Assembly: GCF_012516315.1 (NCBI RefSeq)
Contig: NZ_CP051185.1
Span: forward strand, 517,459-581,458
Source of the DNA: Limnospira fusiformis SAG 85.79
Lineage (GTDB): Bacteria > Cyanobacteriota > Cyanobacteriia > Cyanobacteriales > Microcoleaceae
Length of the DNA: 64,000 bases
Direction of reading: 5' to 3'
Shown: positions 9,334-21,193 of the stretch, piece by piece
How the letters are laid out: each line of letters begins with the position of its first letter
Position numbering within the stretch: position 1 is the first letter of the stretch
Made by a program: the position numbers and the translations under genes
The notes under the pieces: generated by a model
The model's database searches: none
What the model saw: the letters and a program-made list of their open reading frames with translations, nothing else
Told to the model about the DNA's origin: nothing

Positions 9334-10299
9334 TTAATGATAAGTTAAAAAACGGTTAATAGTTTCCCAAACTTGGTCTATTAAGTTGGTACTATCAGCA
9401 TCAAACCAGTGAATTTGAGGAATAGCCTTAAACCAGGTGTTTTGTCGTTTAGCAAATTGGCGAGTATGCAAAACTGTCAATTCTTTGGCGGTGGCGAGGG
9501 TAATATCGCCAGCTAGGTATTGGCTAATCTCTTGATAGCCTAAAGTTTTCAATAGGGGTAAATCTTGACCGTAGCGATCGCCTAAACGTTGCACTTCCGC
9601 CACCAAGCCAGATTCTATCATAGCCTCGGTGCGATCGCAGATGCGACGGGTGAGGGTAAGTGGGTCTTGACAGGTTAGACCCAACTGCAAAATCGGGTAA
9701 TTAGGGGGGTTTTCTCCTTGTTGGGCTGAGATGGTTTGTCCCGTGACATAATAAACTTCTAAGCCTCTGAGGGTGCGTACAGCATCATTAGGGTGAATTT
9801 TTTGGGCGGCGACAGGATCAACTTGCTGTAAAAGGCTGTATGCGAAAGGTTGACCCAAAGCCGTGAGTTGCGATCGCAATTGGGGATGTGGTGGAACTCT
9901 GGGAATTTTCAAACCAGCGGCGATCGCCTTAATATATAACCCAGTTCCTCCCACCAGAAGTAAAGGCTTACCCCGTGGCGCTAATATATGGGATTGGCCA
10001 ATTAACTGATTAGCCCGATCCTGATAATCTGCGAGAGTTAGGGTTTCCGTCGGATCGCAGATATCAATCAGATAATGGGGGACTTGTTCCCTTTCTGCTA
10101 AAGTAGGTTTAGCAGTTCCGATGTCAAACTCCCGGTATACTTGGCGTGAGTCCGCACTGAGAATCACCGTTTCCAGGCGTTTAGCCAAAGTTAACCCCAA
10201 ACCCGATTTTCCCGTAGCCGTCGCGCCACAAACCACAATCACCCCAGTTGGAGGAGTGAAAAGTTGACCATCGTCGATTGTATGATTGGTATATCCCAT
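9334..10299 (-). CDS. miaA: tRNA dimethylallyltransferase
   Basis: A 321-residue enzyme of the IPP transferase family, which adds a dimethylallyl group to A37 of tRNAs reading UNN codons. The P-loop GATATGKSGLG is near residue 25; LSADSRQVYREFDIGTAKPT is followed by HYLIDICDPTE, both hallmark blocks; GGTGLYIKAIAAGL lies mid-protein and TRQFAKRQNTWF near the C-terminus. The start is the ATG at 10299; the longer reading begins with TTG two codons upstream. It is divergently oriented from gyrB across about 120 bases. Confidence 0.96.
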   Translation of the reverse strand: MGYTNHTIDDGQLFTPPTGVIVVCGATATGKSGLGLTLAKRLETVILSADSRQVYREFDIGTAKPTLAEREQVPHYLIDICDPTETLTLADYQDRANQLIGQSHILAPRGKPLLLVGGTGLYIKAIAAGLKIPRVPPHPQLRSQLTALGQPFAYSLLQQVDPVAAQKIHPNDAVRTLRGLEVYYVTGQTISAQQGENPPNYPILQLGLTCQDPLTLTRRICDRTEAMIESGLVAEVQRLGDRYGQDLPLLKTLGYQEISQYLAGDITLATAKELTVLHTRQFAKRQNTWFKAIPQIHWFDADSTNLIDQVWETINRFLTYH

Positions 10300-10377
10300 A
10301 TCCAAACTTTAATTTAGCCTGCCCTCATCTCGTCTATAACCCTTTTGTGTTACAATTTTGGCTATATTTCTCATTTT

Positions 10378-10395
10378 TGAAGCCCCTGGGCTTCA
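10378..10395. promoter_or_regulatory. hairpin in the gyrB leader
   Basis: TGAAGCC-cctg-GGCTTCA, a perfect 7-bp stem, lies 25 bases upstream of the gyrB ATG. It could affect translation, or be a relic of an IS left end, because its sequence resembles the left-end hairpins seen at 1821-1841 and 47837-47856. No function is shown. Confidence 0.4.
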
Positions 10396-10420
10396 GCGCC
10401 ATTATTGGAGCAGTTTTTAG

Positions 10421-12358
<1,938 letters not shown>

Positions 12359-12373
12359 TTTTCCCGCCGCCTG

Positions 12374-12418
12374 AGAACTGATGTGCTGAGTTTTTGAAAG
12401 CGATCGCATCAGTTCTTT
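12374..12418 (+). terminator. probable gyrB terminator stem-loop
   Basis: AGAACTGATG at 12374-12383 pairs perfectly with CATCAGTTCT at 12407-12416, giving a 10-bp stem right after gyrB, ending in TTCTTT. The T-run is short, so it may act as a factor-dependent or bidirectional terminator; the loop contains a HIP1 octamer. Confidence 0.5.
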
Positions 12419-12449
12419 CCAGTTCACCCGTGGGTTAGCTGCTATCAAC

Positions 12450-12877
12450 CTACAAAAATAGGTTTTTCTTGCCTCCTGGTAACTGAGAACTAACTAGATA
12501 AAAATCATGGGGATAAATCCAATGAGTATCCATCGGGCCGTGAATCTGAATCCCCGTCATAACCCCATAATTAAACACGAAATTATCCACCGGAGATAAC
12601 AACTTTTCTACATCTTCTGAAATAATTTTACTAGCTAACTGAGTGATTTCTACTAGATTAGGTTTATCCCCATATTTAAGCGCCAAAATGATTTTTTGAC
12701 GGATGATAGATTGCTCAATATCCTGCATATCGGTCATTAATTGCAGATAACCAGATTCTAACTCCTTAACAATTGCTTCTAAAGCACCACAAACATGGGA
12801 AGCCTTATCTATTCCCGACCGATAAACTTTGCCGATTTCTCCATGTTTAGAAATGGCAAAAGGTAGTTAATATTCAT
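12450..12877 (-). pseudogene. hypothetical protein, probably frameshifted near its start
   Basis: The open frame 12450-12737 (95 residues, MTDMQDIEQSIIRQK...) continues upstream without stop as LPFAISKHGEIGKVYRSG to about 12865, where a TAA blocks it. An ATG at 12877 in another frame reads MNINY and would join that segment if one base were added in the CCTTTT run near 12862. I therefore read the locus as one gene of about 140 codons carrying a single-base deletion (or sequencing error). I do not recognise the family. It is soluble and mixed alpha/beta by composition. It converges with gyrB and nothing nearby hints at function. Confidence 0.55.
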
Positions 12878-13279
12878 CAGTGTTAAAAATTATAGGTTTG
12901 GGGGAGTGCTAAGTCAATTTTTGGGATTATCGCTGTCTGAGTCTATGCACAAAATTAGTTTTTTGTCAAGAGGGTAAATTTGGAAAGACCCTAAATTACT
13001 GAAAACTCGTGCATCGCCAGTTTTAAAATCTGGTCAGCAAATTATCAAGTGGGCGACGCAATGGTGGTTTTAGCCTCTATTTTTGGCATTAGACACAGTA
13101 GCCCCTTTGGTGCTATTTCTTATATGGTACTACAACCCCTATAATTTCGTCAACCTTTTGGCAGTAATTATCAATAAAATCGTAACAATTCTTAACAGTA
13201 ATTAGGTAGCCCTCTGTAAGGAAGCCAATGGGAGTTAGATTAAAGAACTCATTTTTGGATCTTCCTTAAACCAGAGAGA
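12878..13279. other. intergenic region, no gene seen
   Basis: About 400 AT-rich bases between a hypothetical gene and the IS607-type element. I see no open frame with coding character, no tRNA, and no convincing terminator. Confidence 0.5.
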
Positions 13280-13358
13280 GAGCATGATTTAATCTCAAAT
13301 TAGGTTAATATTTTAGGGCAATATGGTATAAGAAGCGAGAAGAGTTGAGGATAAACCT

Positions 13359-13967
13359 ATTGCCAGATATGTCAAACCCAAGGAAGCGGCTCAAATCCTT
13401 GGAGTCCATGAAAGAATACTCCGCAGATGGGACAAAAATGGCTCAATCGAGACCATCAGAACCCCCGCTGGGCAACGACGATACAACGTTGAGTCATATA
13501 CTGCTGCCAAATCAGGCAGTGACAAACGCAAAGTCGTTATCTATGCCAGAATTAGTAGCCGCGCCCAGCAGTCCGACCTCAACCGACAGGTGGCCGCACT
13601 GTCCAACCTCTACCCCGAAGCAGAAGTCGTCTCAGAAATCGGAGGCGGGCTCAACTTCAAGGGAAAGAAAATGCTGGCCTGACTGGGACATCATTTGTCA
13701 GGAGATGTCCGCATGGTTGTCGTTGCCCACCCAGACCGATTGGCAATATGGGGATTTGACTTGTTTCGATGGCTCTGTGAGCAAAACAGTTGCTCACTCA
13801 TGGTTCTCAACCAGACAAGTCTCAGTCCAGAACCAGAAATGGTTGAGGACATCCTCACTATCCTCCACTGCTTCAGTTCCCGATTATACGGACGGAGTAA
13901 ATACAAAACTCAGGTCAAAGAAGATCCGGATTTACCCCAGCCCCGAGCTAAATCAAGTCTGGCGTAA
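13359..13967 (+). pseudogene. tnpA: IS607 TnpA serine recombinase with internal TGA
   Basis: The frame reads ARYVKPKEAAQILGVHERIL (MerR-like helix-turn-helix that recognises DNA), then KVVIYARISSRAQQSDLNRQ. That second block contains the catalytic Ser of small serine recombinases within ARISS, and it is followed by the EIGGGLNFKGKKMLA block. A TGA at 13680-13682 interrupts, and the same frame continues as LGHHLSGDVRMVVVAHPDRLA to 13967. One substitution therefore inactivates the recombinase. The start is uncertain: an ATT at 13359 precedes the conserved Ala-Arg-Tyr, and no ATG or GTG is in frame there. The 3' end overlaps tnpB in another frame. Confidence 0.85.
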
Positions 13968-15039
13968 ATGGCTGGCTGCTTGTCGGTATTGCTACAACCA
14001 AGCAATTGCATTATCCCGGAGTGGTAAACGACTAAGCAAGTTAAAGTTACGCAATAAAGTGATGCAGAGTGACTTACCCGAATGGGTCAAAGAAACACCC
14101 TGCCACATTCGGCAAAATGCCATCTTTGATGCCTATCTCGCCTTTTCAGCCAGTCCTGATGCCAGGTTTAGAAGTTGTCGTGACAGCTCTCAAGGGATTA
14201 AGTTCAATAATACTAATTTCTCTTCAGGGAGTTGGTATCCAAGACTAACGAAAGGATTAACTTTCATGGTTTCCGAACCCATCCCTAAAACTTGCGGGCA
14301 AGGGACTCAGTTGGTGTTTACCAAAGGTCGATGGTTGGCGATTTTCCCTGAACCAGTTGCCGTTACCCCAACTGAAGCGAATGGCGTAATTGCATTAGAC
14401 CCGGGTGTGCGAACTTTCATAACTGGGTTTGATGGCTCTCGGTTTCTGGAATTTGGCTCCGGGGATATAGGACGCATTACTAGGCTATGTCAACATTTGG
14501 ATGATTTGATGAGCCGAATCGCCAAGGAACCCTGTCGTTCAAGAAGGCGACGGATGAGGCAAGCGGCTCAACGAATGAGAACTAAAATCCGGAATTTAGT
14601 GGATGAAGCCCACAAACAAATTGCTCACTACTTGACTCACAACTACAGCCTAATTTTTTTGCCCACCTTCGAGACTTCCGATATGGTTGCCAAGGTGAAG
14701 CGTCTAATCAGGTCTAAGACTGCCCGAGCCATGCTGACATGGGCGCATTATCGATTCAAACTAACCCTGAGACATCAAGGGGAAATAACTGGAACCACAG
14801 TTGTAGATGTGACGGAAGAATACACCAGCAAAACCTGTACTCACTGTGGTCATGTGCATTCCCAGCTAGGTGGCTCAAAAGTGTTCCGATGTCCTGAGTG
14901 CGGGTTCACTCTACCCAGGGACTGGAACGGTGCTTTTGGAATCTTTCTAAAAGCTTTGCGGGATACCGCCTCTGTTACCTTAACGGGTAATAGTGCTATC
15001 GTCGCATTGTCAGGCAATAGCCGGATAAATGTCGCGTAA
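13843..15039 (+). CDS. tnpB: IS607-associated TnpB (RNA-guided endonuclease)
   Basis: About 398 codons from a possible TTG at 13843; the true start is uncertain, since coding similarity begins near TKLRSKKIRIYPSPE (about 13905). The RuvC-like active site is complete: Asp in ALDPGVRTF, Glu in LPTFETSDM and Asp in LPRDWNGAFG. The zinc ribbon CTHCGHVH...CPECG lies between the last two. TnpB proteins are programmable nucleases guided by an RNA from the element's 3' end and promote retention of the element. The last 130 residues are nearly identical to the fragment at 47172-47562, showing recent spread within this genome. Confidence 0.88.
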   Translation: MRTSSLSSTASVPDYTDGVNTKLRSKKIRIYPSPELNQVWRKWLAACRYCYNQAIALSRSGKRLSKLKLRNKVMQSDLPEWVKETPCHIRQNAIFDAYLAFSASPDARFRSCRDSSQGIKFNNTNFSSGSWYPRLTKGLTFMVSEPIPKTCGQGTQLVFTKGRWLAIFPEPVAVTPTEANGVIALDPGVRTFITGFDGSRFLEFGSGDIGRITRLCQHLDDLMSRIAKEPCRSRRRRMRQAAQRMRTKIRNLVDEAHKQIAHYLTHNYSLIFLPTFETSDMVAKVKRLIRSKTARAMLTWAHYRFKLTLRHQGEITGTTVVDVTEEYTSKTCTHCGHVHSQLGGSKVFRCPECGFTLPRDWNGAFGIFLKALRDTASVTLTGNSAIVALSGNSRINVA

Positions 15040-15049
15040 ATGTATCAGA

Positions 15050-16393
15050 TTAAGCGGATTCGGGCTTAGGCAATGAGGAAGGGTGGACGAGCAATTCAGC
15101 GGTCGATCGCTTTTCAACCATTTCCTGAGTAACCATACATCGTTTAACATCTTTACGGGAAGGCAGCTCATACATAACGTCTAGCATCAACTCTTCCACG
15201 ATACCGCGCAAAGCACGAGCGCCAGTTTTACGGCGGAAGGCTTCTTGAGCGATCGCCCGAATAGCGTCAGCGTCAAACTCCAGATGCACATTATCCATAC
15301 GCAGCAATTTTTGATATTGTTTAACCAAAGCGCTGCGGGGTTCCGTGAGAATTGACATCAAAGTTTTCTCATCCAGAGGATCGAGAACTGCCACCATAGG
15401 AATACGACCGATCAACTCTGGAATTAAGCCAAACTTAACCAAATCATTAGGCTCGATACCTTTGAGAGCTTCTGCATCTTTTTTGTCTTTGTCTGGGGTG
15501 ACTTCTTGGCCGGAGTGGACAAAGCCCATAGACTTTTTACCGCTTCTTTGCTCAATAATTTTCTCAAGCCCTACAAAAGCGCCGCCGCAAATAAATAGGA
15601 TGTTGCTAGTATCAATTTGAATGCAATCTTGATAAGGATGCTTACGACCCCCTTGGGGAGGAACATTAGCAGTAGTTCCCTCCAGCATTTTTAATAACGC
15701 TTGCTGGACACCTTCACCGGAGACATCTCTAGTAATGGAGGGGTTTTCACTCTTACGGGCAATTTTATCGATTTCATCGATATAGACAATGCCGCGCTGG
15801 GCTTCTTCCACATCAAAATCAGCCACTTGTAGGAGTCGCAGGAGGATATTTTCTACATCTTCCCCAACATAACCCGCCTCAGTGAGGGTGGTAGCGTCAG
15901 CGACCGCAAAGGGAACATCCAGCATTTTAGCGAGAGTTTCCGCCAATAGAGTTTTACCGCACCCAGTGGGACCAATTAGCAAAATATTGGATTTTTGCAG
16001 TTCGATCTGATCATCACCTTGTCTATGACCTGGGATAAAGCCTAGACGCTTGTAGTGGTTGTAAACAGCCACTGACAGGACTTTTTTGGCATCATCCTGA
16101 CCAATGACATGATGATCTAGGTAGGCCTTAATTTCCCTCGGTTTAGGAATTTGATTTAAGGCGACTCGACTGGGAGTGTGGCGACGTTTAGGGCTAGGGG
16201 CTGCTTGGGGGCGGGGAGCCTGGGGAGTGGGAGGAGCTGAATTGGGGTCAAATAGCTCCTCGTCCAAAATTTCGTTACACAGTTCCACGCATTCATCGCA
16301 GATGTAGACTCCTGGCCCTGCAATTAACTTGCGAACCTGCTCCTGGGACTTGCCACAGAAGGAACACTTTAAATGGGAGTCGTACTTAGACAT
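15050..16393 (-). CDS. clpX: ATP-dependent Clp protease ATP-binding subunit ClpX
   Basis: A 447-residue AAA+ unfoldase that feeds substrates to ClpP. The N-terminal zinc-binding domain has [11 protein letters not shown]...CDECVELC. Walker A is GPTGCGKT, Walker B is VYIDEIDKI, and the pore/sensor regions include [14 protein letters not shown] and [15 protein letters not shown]. The ClpP-contact loop is near [10 protein letters not shown], with MGF in place of the usual IGF. It lies directly downstream of clpP with 12 bases between, and downstream of tig on the same strand, the common tig-clpP-clpX order. An IS607-type element abuts its stop codon, so any native terminator is displaced. Confidence 0.98.
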   Translation of the reverse strand: MSKYDSHLKCSFCGKSQEQVRKLIAGPGVYICDECVELCNEILDEELFDPNSAPPTPQAPRPQAAPSPKRRHTPSRVALNQIPKPREIKAYLDHHVIGQDDAKKVLSVAVYNHYKRLGFIPGHRQGDDQIELQKSNILLIGPTGCGKTLLAETLAKMLDVPFAVADATTLTEAGYVGEDVENILLRLLQVADFDVEEAQRGIVYIDEIDKIARKSENPSITRDVSGEGVQQALLKMLEGTTANVPPQGGRKHPYQDCIQIDTSNILFICGGAFVGLEKIIEQRSGKKSMGFVHSGQEVTPDKDKKDAEALKGIEPNDLVKFGLIPELIGRIPMVAVLDPLDEKTLMSILTEPRSALVKQYQKLLRMDNVHLEFDADAIRAIAQEAFRRKTGARALRGIVEELMLDVMYELPSRKDVKRCMVTQEMVEKRSTAELLVHPSSLPKPESA

Positions 16394-16405
16394 AATTGCC
16401 TCATT

Positions 16406-17119
16406 TTATGTTGCGCTAACAGATTCTCCGGGAACCGGAAGATTCTGTTTTAGGATCACATTATCTATTAGACCATATTCTTGGGCTTCAGCGGCAGACA
16501 TAAAAAAGTCTCTCTCTGTATCAGCATTAATGCGCTCTATGGGTTGGCCGGTATGTTGGGCTAAGAGTGTATTCAGGGTGTGCTTGTGATAGAGAATTTC
16601 TTTGGCTTGAATTTCTATGTCTATTGCCTGTCCTTGAGCGCCTCCGAGGGGTTGGTGAATCATAATGCGAGAGCTAGGTAAGGACATCCGTTTCCCAGCG
16701 GTACCGGAAGCGAGGAGAAATGCGCCCATACTGGCGGCTAATCCATAACATATTGTCACCACATCGGGGCGAATTTGTTGCATGGTGTCGTAAATTCCCA
16801 TACCTGCGGTGACTGAACCGCCAGGGGAGTTGATGTAAAGTTGGATATCTTTTTCGGGATCTTCTGATTCCAAAAACAACATTTGGGCGCTTACGGCATT
16901 GGCTACTTCATCGTCAATGGGTGTTCCCAGAAAAATAATGCGATCGCGTAGTAGACGGGAATAGAGGTCAAAAGCCCTTTCTCCCATTCCCGACTGTTCA
17001 ACTACCATGGGAATGACACCCGCTGCAGATGAGTTAATAGTAACTGGTTGTGAACCACTAATTATGTGGCTGTTACGGGTGCTGCCAATGGAATCACGGG
17101 AATACTCAGAGATCATCAT
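16406..17119 (-). CDS. clpP: ATP-dependent Clp protease proteolytic subunit
   Basis: A ClpP serine peptidase of up to 237 residues. The catalytic triad is visible: Ser in [11 protein letters not shown], His in [11 protein letters not shown] and Asp in [11 protein letters not shown]. The conserved core begins at [19 protein letters not shown], about residue 39, so the N-terminus from 17119 is longer than in most ClpP proteins and may be a propeptide. A later start is possible, but no ATG other than the adjacent one at 17116 and the Met before VVEQ stands out. It forms an operon with clpX. In cyanobacteria the ClpP next to clpX usually partners ClpX. Confidence 0.96.
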   Translation of the reverse strand: MMISEYSRDSIGSTRNSHIISGSQPVTINSSAAGVIPMVVEQSGMGERAFDLYSRLLRDRIIFLGTPIDDEVANAVSAQMLFLESEDPEKDIQLYINSPGGSVTAGMGIYDTMQQIRPDVVTICYGLAASMGAFLLASGTAGKRMSLPSSRIMIHQPLGGAQGQAIDIEIQAKEILYHKHTLNTLLAQHTGQPIERINADTERDFFMSAAEAQEYGLIDNVILKQNLPVPGESVSAT

Positions 17120-17322
17120 AAAGCGGATGGTAATTTAATCTTATGGTGGTTTTACGGTTAATGTACAGTTAATTGAAAATGTTAGGGACGGGCGCGAGGT
17201 GATTGTTGGGGGAGAAGAACAGAGCAACGGACTGAAAATTAGTGCGATCGCCTTTCTTTCCCCCACTCCATATTAGCGCTTTTCCAGAATTTTGGCACCT
17301 GAGCCCACTGGTGGTCAAATAG

Positions 17323-18723
17323 CTAGTCGGTAACGACTTCAGCTTCAGCGACGACCACTTCTTCTGAATCTTCTGAATCTTCTGGTTCTTCTTCCTCTGG
17401 GGTCAAAGTACCTTCAGGGACTAATTCAATGGTGGAATGTTCTTCGAGCCATTGGTAAGTCTTTTGGCTAATCAGGTCATCAGTAACCACCATGCGTAGG
17501 CGATCGAGGTTCACATCTTGGCCTTGAAGTTGCTCCATCATTTCTTCGGACTTAGCTTGAATTTCCTCCTCGGTGATAGTGATGGACTGTTGTTTAGCGA
17601 CTTCTTTGATAGCCAAAGTTTCCTTGAGTTGAGCGATCGCATCAGGGCGCAGATGTTCTCGCATCCGTGGTACAGTTTCACTGTTAAACAGTTGTTTAAG
17701 GTCAATGCCCATATTACTCAACTGCATAGCCTGCTGAGTCAAGAGGCGGTCTACTTCTTCCCTAATGAGGGTTTCCGGCAATTCCACTTCCATTTCTGCC
17801 ACTAAAGCCTCAGCCAAAGCCTTGTGTTTATTCGCCGTAGTTTGTTCAGCTTTTTCTTCCTGAAAACGCTTTTCTAGGGACTCCCGCAGTTCTGCCAAAG
17901 TCTCAAACTCGCTCACTTCAGCCGCAAAATCGTCGTCCAACTCTGGCAACTCTTTTTCTTTAAGTTCCAGTAGAGTAATGTTAAAAGTAGCGGGACATCC
18001 AGCCAATTCCGGTTTACCATAGTCAGCCGGAAACTCAATGTTTAACTCTTTAGTTTCCCCAGGACTCATGCCTTCAATGCCTTCGGTAAAGCCAGGGATA
18101 AACTGACCTTCCGTGAGTTCCACTTGGTAGTTATCACCTTGTCCCCCTTCAATTTCTTGGGGTTCAGTTGCTCCGGTGGGGGTAAAGTATCCCTTAAAGT
18201 CAACATAGGCTGTATCACCTTTTTGAGCGGGTCGGTTTTCCACCGGGACTAAGGTTGCCATTTTCACCCGTTCACGTTCGAGGATCTCATCAACTTGCTG
18301 CGGATCAAATTTGACCTCTTCAGCTTGGACCTGAAAATCCTGGTACTTGTTGAGTTTAACTTCTGGTTCGACATCTACAGCCGCTTTGATGGTGATGGGT
18401 TGACCAGGTTCGTACTGTTCGATCAGTTCTTCAATATTGCCAATTACTTCAAAACTGCCAATAGCCGGAATTTTCTCTTCTTCAACAATTTTTGGGAAAT
18501 ATTCCTGCATCAAATCATCGAGGGCCGCCGCTTTAATCCTAGAGGGTCCTAGTCGCTGCACTAGGATATGGCGGGGGACTTTGCCTTTTCGGAACCCAGG
18601 AATATTGGCAGAACGAGCATATTGGTTGATTACCTTCTCATAGGCTTTTTTGGAGATTTCTGGAGAAATTTCGATATCCAGCCCAACTTGGCTGGCGGGA
18701 AGTTTTTCCTGGGTTACTTTCAT
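17323..18723 (-). CDS. tig: trigger factor, ribosome-associated chaperone
   Basis: 466 residues. The ribosome-binding domain carries the signature GFRKGKVP at about residue 44; an FKBP-type PPIase domain follows (GDTAYVDFKGYF, GFTEGIEGMSPGE); the helical C-terminal arms fill the rest. The extreme C-terminus is a very acidic tail (EEEEPEDSEDSEE), which is commoner in cyanobacterial trigger factors than in E. coli. The start ATG at 18723 precedes KVTQEKLPAS, the family N-terminus. It lies about 200 bases upstream of clpP on the same strand, linking folding and proteolysis of nascent chains. Confidence 0.97.
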   Translation of the reverse strand: MKVTQEKLPASQVGLDIEISPEISKKAYEKVINQYARSANIPGFRKGKVPRHILVQRLGPSRIKAAALDDLMQEYFPKIVEEEKIPAIGSFEVIGNIEELIEQYEPGQPITIKAAVDVEPEVKLNKYQDFQVQAEEVKFDPQQVDEILERERVKMATLVPVENRPAQKGDTAYVDFKGYFTPTGATEPQEIEGGQGDNYQVELTEGQFIPGFTEGIEGMSPGETKELNIEFPADYGKPELAGCPATFNITLLELKEKELPELDDDFAAEVSEFETLAELRESLEKRFQEEKAEQTTANKHKALAEALVAEMEVELPETLIREEVDRLLTQQAMQLSNMGIDLKQLFNSETVPRMREHLRPDAIAQLKETLAIKEVAKQQSITITEEEIQAKSEEMMEQLQGQDVNLDRLRMVVTDDLISQKTYQWLEEHSTIELVPEGTLTPEEEEPEDSEDSEEVVVAEAEVVTD

Positions 18724-19080
18724 GATGTACCTTGTTTAAGCGCGGACTAAGGAAAGCGAGCTATCTAAACTGCTGTCTGGCCCTAAAGCCTAGACTGTTT
18801 GCTTCCAGATGCTGACAGTTCGTGGTATGGTAGTGTCATTGTTTCTGTACCACGATTTTAACTCTGGAGGACTATAATTGATAGACTAGCCAATATTTGA
18901 TGCTATCAGTAGATGGGTCGAAATGGGTAGCGATCGCTATTGACCGTCACATCAACTGTCGCAGTTACCGATATAATAGCCTCTAGTATAGATACAAGAC
19001 TGATTAGCCTTATATATTATTAAAATTTCTGATTGATTCTCAGATGATCGATTGTCTAAAGTTCCAGGGAGGAAGTCAAT
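18724..19080. promoter_or_regulatory. divergent tig/asd intergenic region with a stem-loop
   Basis: 357 bases separating divergent tig and asd. A perfect 7-bp inverted repeat, CGTGGTA at 18821-18827 and TACCACG at 18848-18854, could be an operator or attenuator. The asd ribosome-binding site GGGAGG lies at 19067-19072. No gene is visible, and I cannot place promoter boxes with confidence. Confidence 0.45.
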
Positions 19081-20097
19081 TTGTCAAAATCCTATAGAGT
19101 TGCTATTTTGGGCGCGACCGGAGCCGTGGGAACCGAGTTGCTGGAATTGCTTTTGAGTCGTGATTTTCCCCTGTCAGAGTTGAAGCTATTGGCTTCTCCC
19201 CGTTCGGCGGGAAATAGTCTCCGTTTTGGAGGAGAGCAACTGACAGTAGAAGCAGTTGGCGATCGCAGTTTTGATGGGGTAGATTTGGTATTGGCTTCCG
19301 CTGGAGGATCTACTTCTAAGCAATGGGCTCACAAAGCTGTAGCAGCCGGGGCGGTTGTAGTGGACAACTCCAGTGCCTTCCGCATGGACCCCCAAGTTCC
19401 CTTGGTGGTGCCGGAAGTGAACCCAGAAGCAGTAGTTAATCATCAGGGGATTATTGCGAATCCTAACTGCACTACTATTTTGATGAATGTGGCAGTTTGG
19501 CCCCTGTATCAGGTACAACCACTGCGGCGTATAGTAGTATCTACTTATCAATCCGCTAGTGGTGCGGGAGCCAGGGCTATGGAGGAGGTGAAAACCCAAG
19601 CCAGGGCGATTTTACAGGGAGAAACTCCCCAGGCGGAAATATTCCCCTACCCCTTGGCTTTTAATCTGTTTCCCCACAACTCGCCTATCAATGATTTAGG
19701 CTATTGTGAGGAAGAGATGAAAATGATTAATGAGACGCGGAAAATTTTTGGTGATGACAAGTTGAGAGTTTCCGCGACTTGTGTACGGGTTCCCGTACTC
19801 CGGGCCCACTCCGAGGCGATTAACTTAGAGTTTGAGCAGCCTTTTGATGTGGCTAAGGCGCGGGATGTCCTGAGTCAAGCCCCAGGGGTCAAGTTGGTGG
19901 AAGACTGGCAGGCTAATTATTTCCCAATGCCTATTGATGCAACGGGCTGCGATCCGGTTTTGGTGGGTCGTATCCGCCAGGATCTTTCTCACCCCTGTGG
20001 GTTAGAATTATGGCTGTGTGGCGATCAAGTTCGCAAGGGAGCCGCTTTAAATGCAGTCCAAATTGCTGAATTATTGGTAAGTAAAGACCTTCTGTAA
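19081..20097 (+). CDS. asd: aspartate-semialdehyde dehydrogenase
   Basis: A 338-residue enzyme that reduces aspartyl phosphate to aspartate semialdehyde, the branch point to lysine, threonine and methionine. The NADP-binding start is AILGATGAVG, the active-site Cys is in ANPNCTTIL, YQSASGAGARAMEE is the typical following block, and RVPVLRAHSEAI with His closes the site. The start is TTG at 19081, supported by GGGAGG 9 bases upstream and by the N-terminus beginning at the Rossmann fold. dapA follows after 69 bases; both act consecutively in lysine/diaminopimelate synthesis. Confidence 0.97.
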   Translation: MSKSYRVAILGATGAVGTELLELLLSRDFPLSELKLLASPRSAGNSLRFGGEQLTVEAVGDRSFDGVDLVLASAGGSTSKQWAHKAVAAGAVVVDNSSAFRMDPQVPLVVPEVNPEAVVNHQGIIANPNCTTILMNVAVWPLYQVQPLRRIVVSTYQSASGAGARAMEEVKTQARAILQGETPQAEIFPYPLAFNLFPHNSPINDLGYCEEEMKMINETRKIFGDDKLRVSATCVRVPVLRAHSEAINLEFEQPFDVAKARDVLSQAPGVKLVEDWQANYFPMPIDATGCDPVLVGRIRQDLSHPCGLELWLCGDQVRKGAALNAVQIAELLVSKDLL

Positions 20098-20166
20098 GTC
20101 CCCCGTGTGGGGTGGAATAACTGAGAACAAGACGGCTAACTATACGGCACAATTGACACAAAAGAA

Positions 20167-21060
20167 ATGGTAAGTTTTGGCAGAGTAATGACGGCAATGG
20201 TAACGCCGTTTTGGGAAGATGGTAGCATTAACTATGCAGAAGCAGAGCGGCTGGCGGCTCACTTGGCGGCTAATGGCAGTGATACTCTGGTTGTGTGTGG
20301 AACCACTGGAGAGTCTCCGACTCTGACTTGGGATGAAGAACATGAGTTGTTTAAGGTGGTTCAGCAGGCTGTGGCGGGTAAGGCTAAGGTGATTGCTGGT
20401 ACAGGGTCGAATTCTACCCAGGAGGCGATCGCCGCCACTCAGAAAGCAGCTAAACTGGGGGTAGATGGTTCTTTGCAGGTGGTTCCCTATTACAATAAGC
20501 CTCCCCAGGAGGGATTGTATCAACACTTTTTGGCGATCGCCTCAGCTTGTGCAGATTTGCCGATTGTGTTATATAATATTCCTGGGCGTACCGGACAAAA
20601 TCTCCAGCCCGAAACCGTCGCACGTTTGGCATCGGTTCCTAATATTGTGGCTATTAAAGAGGCTAGTGGCAGCCTAGACCAAGCTAGTCAAATTAGGCAG
20701 TTGACACCTAAAGAGTTTCAGATATATTCTGGGGATGATTCCCTGACTTTGCCACTGTTAGCAGTGGGCGGGACTGGGGTGGTGAGCGTAGCGAGTCACC
20801 TGGTAGGGAAGCAAATTCAAGATATGATCCAGATGTTTGAAGCGGGTCGGGTGCAGGAAGCAACGGAAATTCATATCAAACTCTTCAGTTTGTTTAAAAC
20901 GTTGTTTATCACTACTAATCCTATTCCGATTAAAGCGGCTCTGAAATTGTTGGGCTGGAATGTGGGTCTGAGTCGGTCTCCTATGTGTGAACCATCCCCG
21001 GAAGTGATTGAAAAAGTCAAGGGAGTTTTGGGAGAATTGGGTTTGATGGAAACTCGGTAA
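20167..21060 (+). CDS. dapA: 4-hydroxy-tetrahydrodipicolinate synthase
   Basis: A 297-residue class I aldolase that condenses pyruvate with aspartate semialdehyde. The motifs are [18 protein letters not shown] (with the catalytic Tyr), YNIPGRTG and the Schiff-base Lys in [11 protein letters not shown] 20167 starts at [15 protein letters not shown], the usual N-terminus. It lies immediately downstream of asd on the same strand, so substrate production and use are genetically linked. Confidence 0.97.
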   Translation: MVSFGRVMTAMVTPFWEDGSINYAEAERLAAHLAANGSDTLVVCGTTGESPTLTWDEEHELFKVVQQAVAGKAKVIAGTGSNSTQEAIAATQKAAKLGVDGSLQVVPYYNKPPQEGLYQHFLAIASACADLPIVLYNIPGRTGQNLQPETVARLASVPNIVAIKEASGSLDQASQIRQLTPKEFQIYSGDDSLTLPLLAVGGTGVVSVASHLVGKQIQDMIQMFEAGRVQEATEIHIKLFSLFKTLFITTNPIPIKAALKLLGWNVGLSRSPMCEPSPEVIEKVKGVLGELGLMETR

Positions 21061-21104
21061 ATCGGGGTTTCAGACAATTGAATAGCTGTGATTATTCCTA
21101 GGTG

Positions 21105-21133
21105 TTGATTGCTGGTCAATTGATCCTTATAAA
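21105..21133 (+). promoter_or_regulatory. predicted sigma70-type promoter for rnj
   Basis: TTGATT at 21105-21110, a 17-base spacer and TATAAA at 21128-21133. This lies 60 bases before the rnj start codon. A minimal open frame (ATG GAA AAC TAA at 21162-21173) sits in the leader, which may be chance. Confidence 0.5.
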
Positions 21134-21193
21134 AGGGTGTTTAAACCGGGAAAAATCAACCATGGAAAACTAAGTAATTAATGAGGTATCATT

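Larger units (their letters stand above)
13280..15048 (+). mobile_element. IS607-type insertion sequence (serine recombinase + TnpB)
   Basis: Order: left end, tnpA (serine recombinase), overlapping tnpB, right end. The ends can be set by comparison with the deleted copy at 46998-47571. Similarity begins at 'gagcatgattt' (13280 and 46998) and ends at 'taaatgtatcag' (15048 and 47571). The right end lies 1 base before the clpX stop triplet (15050-15052), so the insertion spared clpX but placed tnpB convergent with it. IS607 elements insert between GG dinucleotides without target duplication. tnpA has a nonsense codon, so the copy is non-autonomous for transposition even though tnpB looks intact. 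Confidence 0.85.

Noticed and set aside
20783..20800. Palindrome GTGAGCGTAGCGAGTCAC within dapA
   Set aside because: It encodes the conserved [10 protein letters not shown] segment of DapA, so it is coding sequence rather than an inserted repeat.
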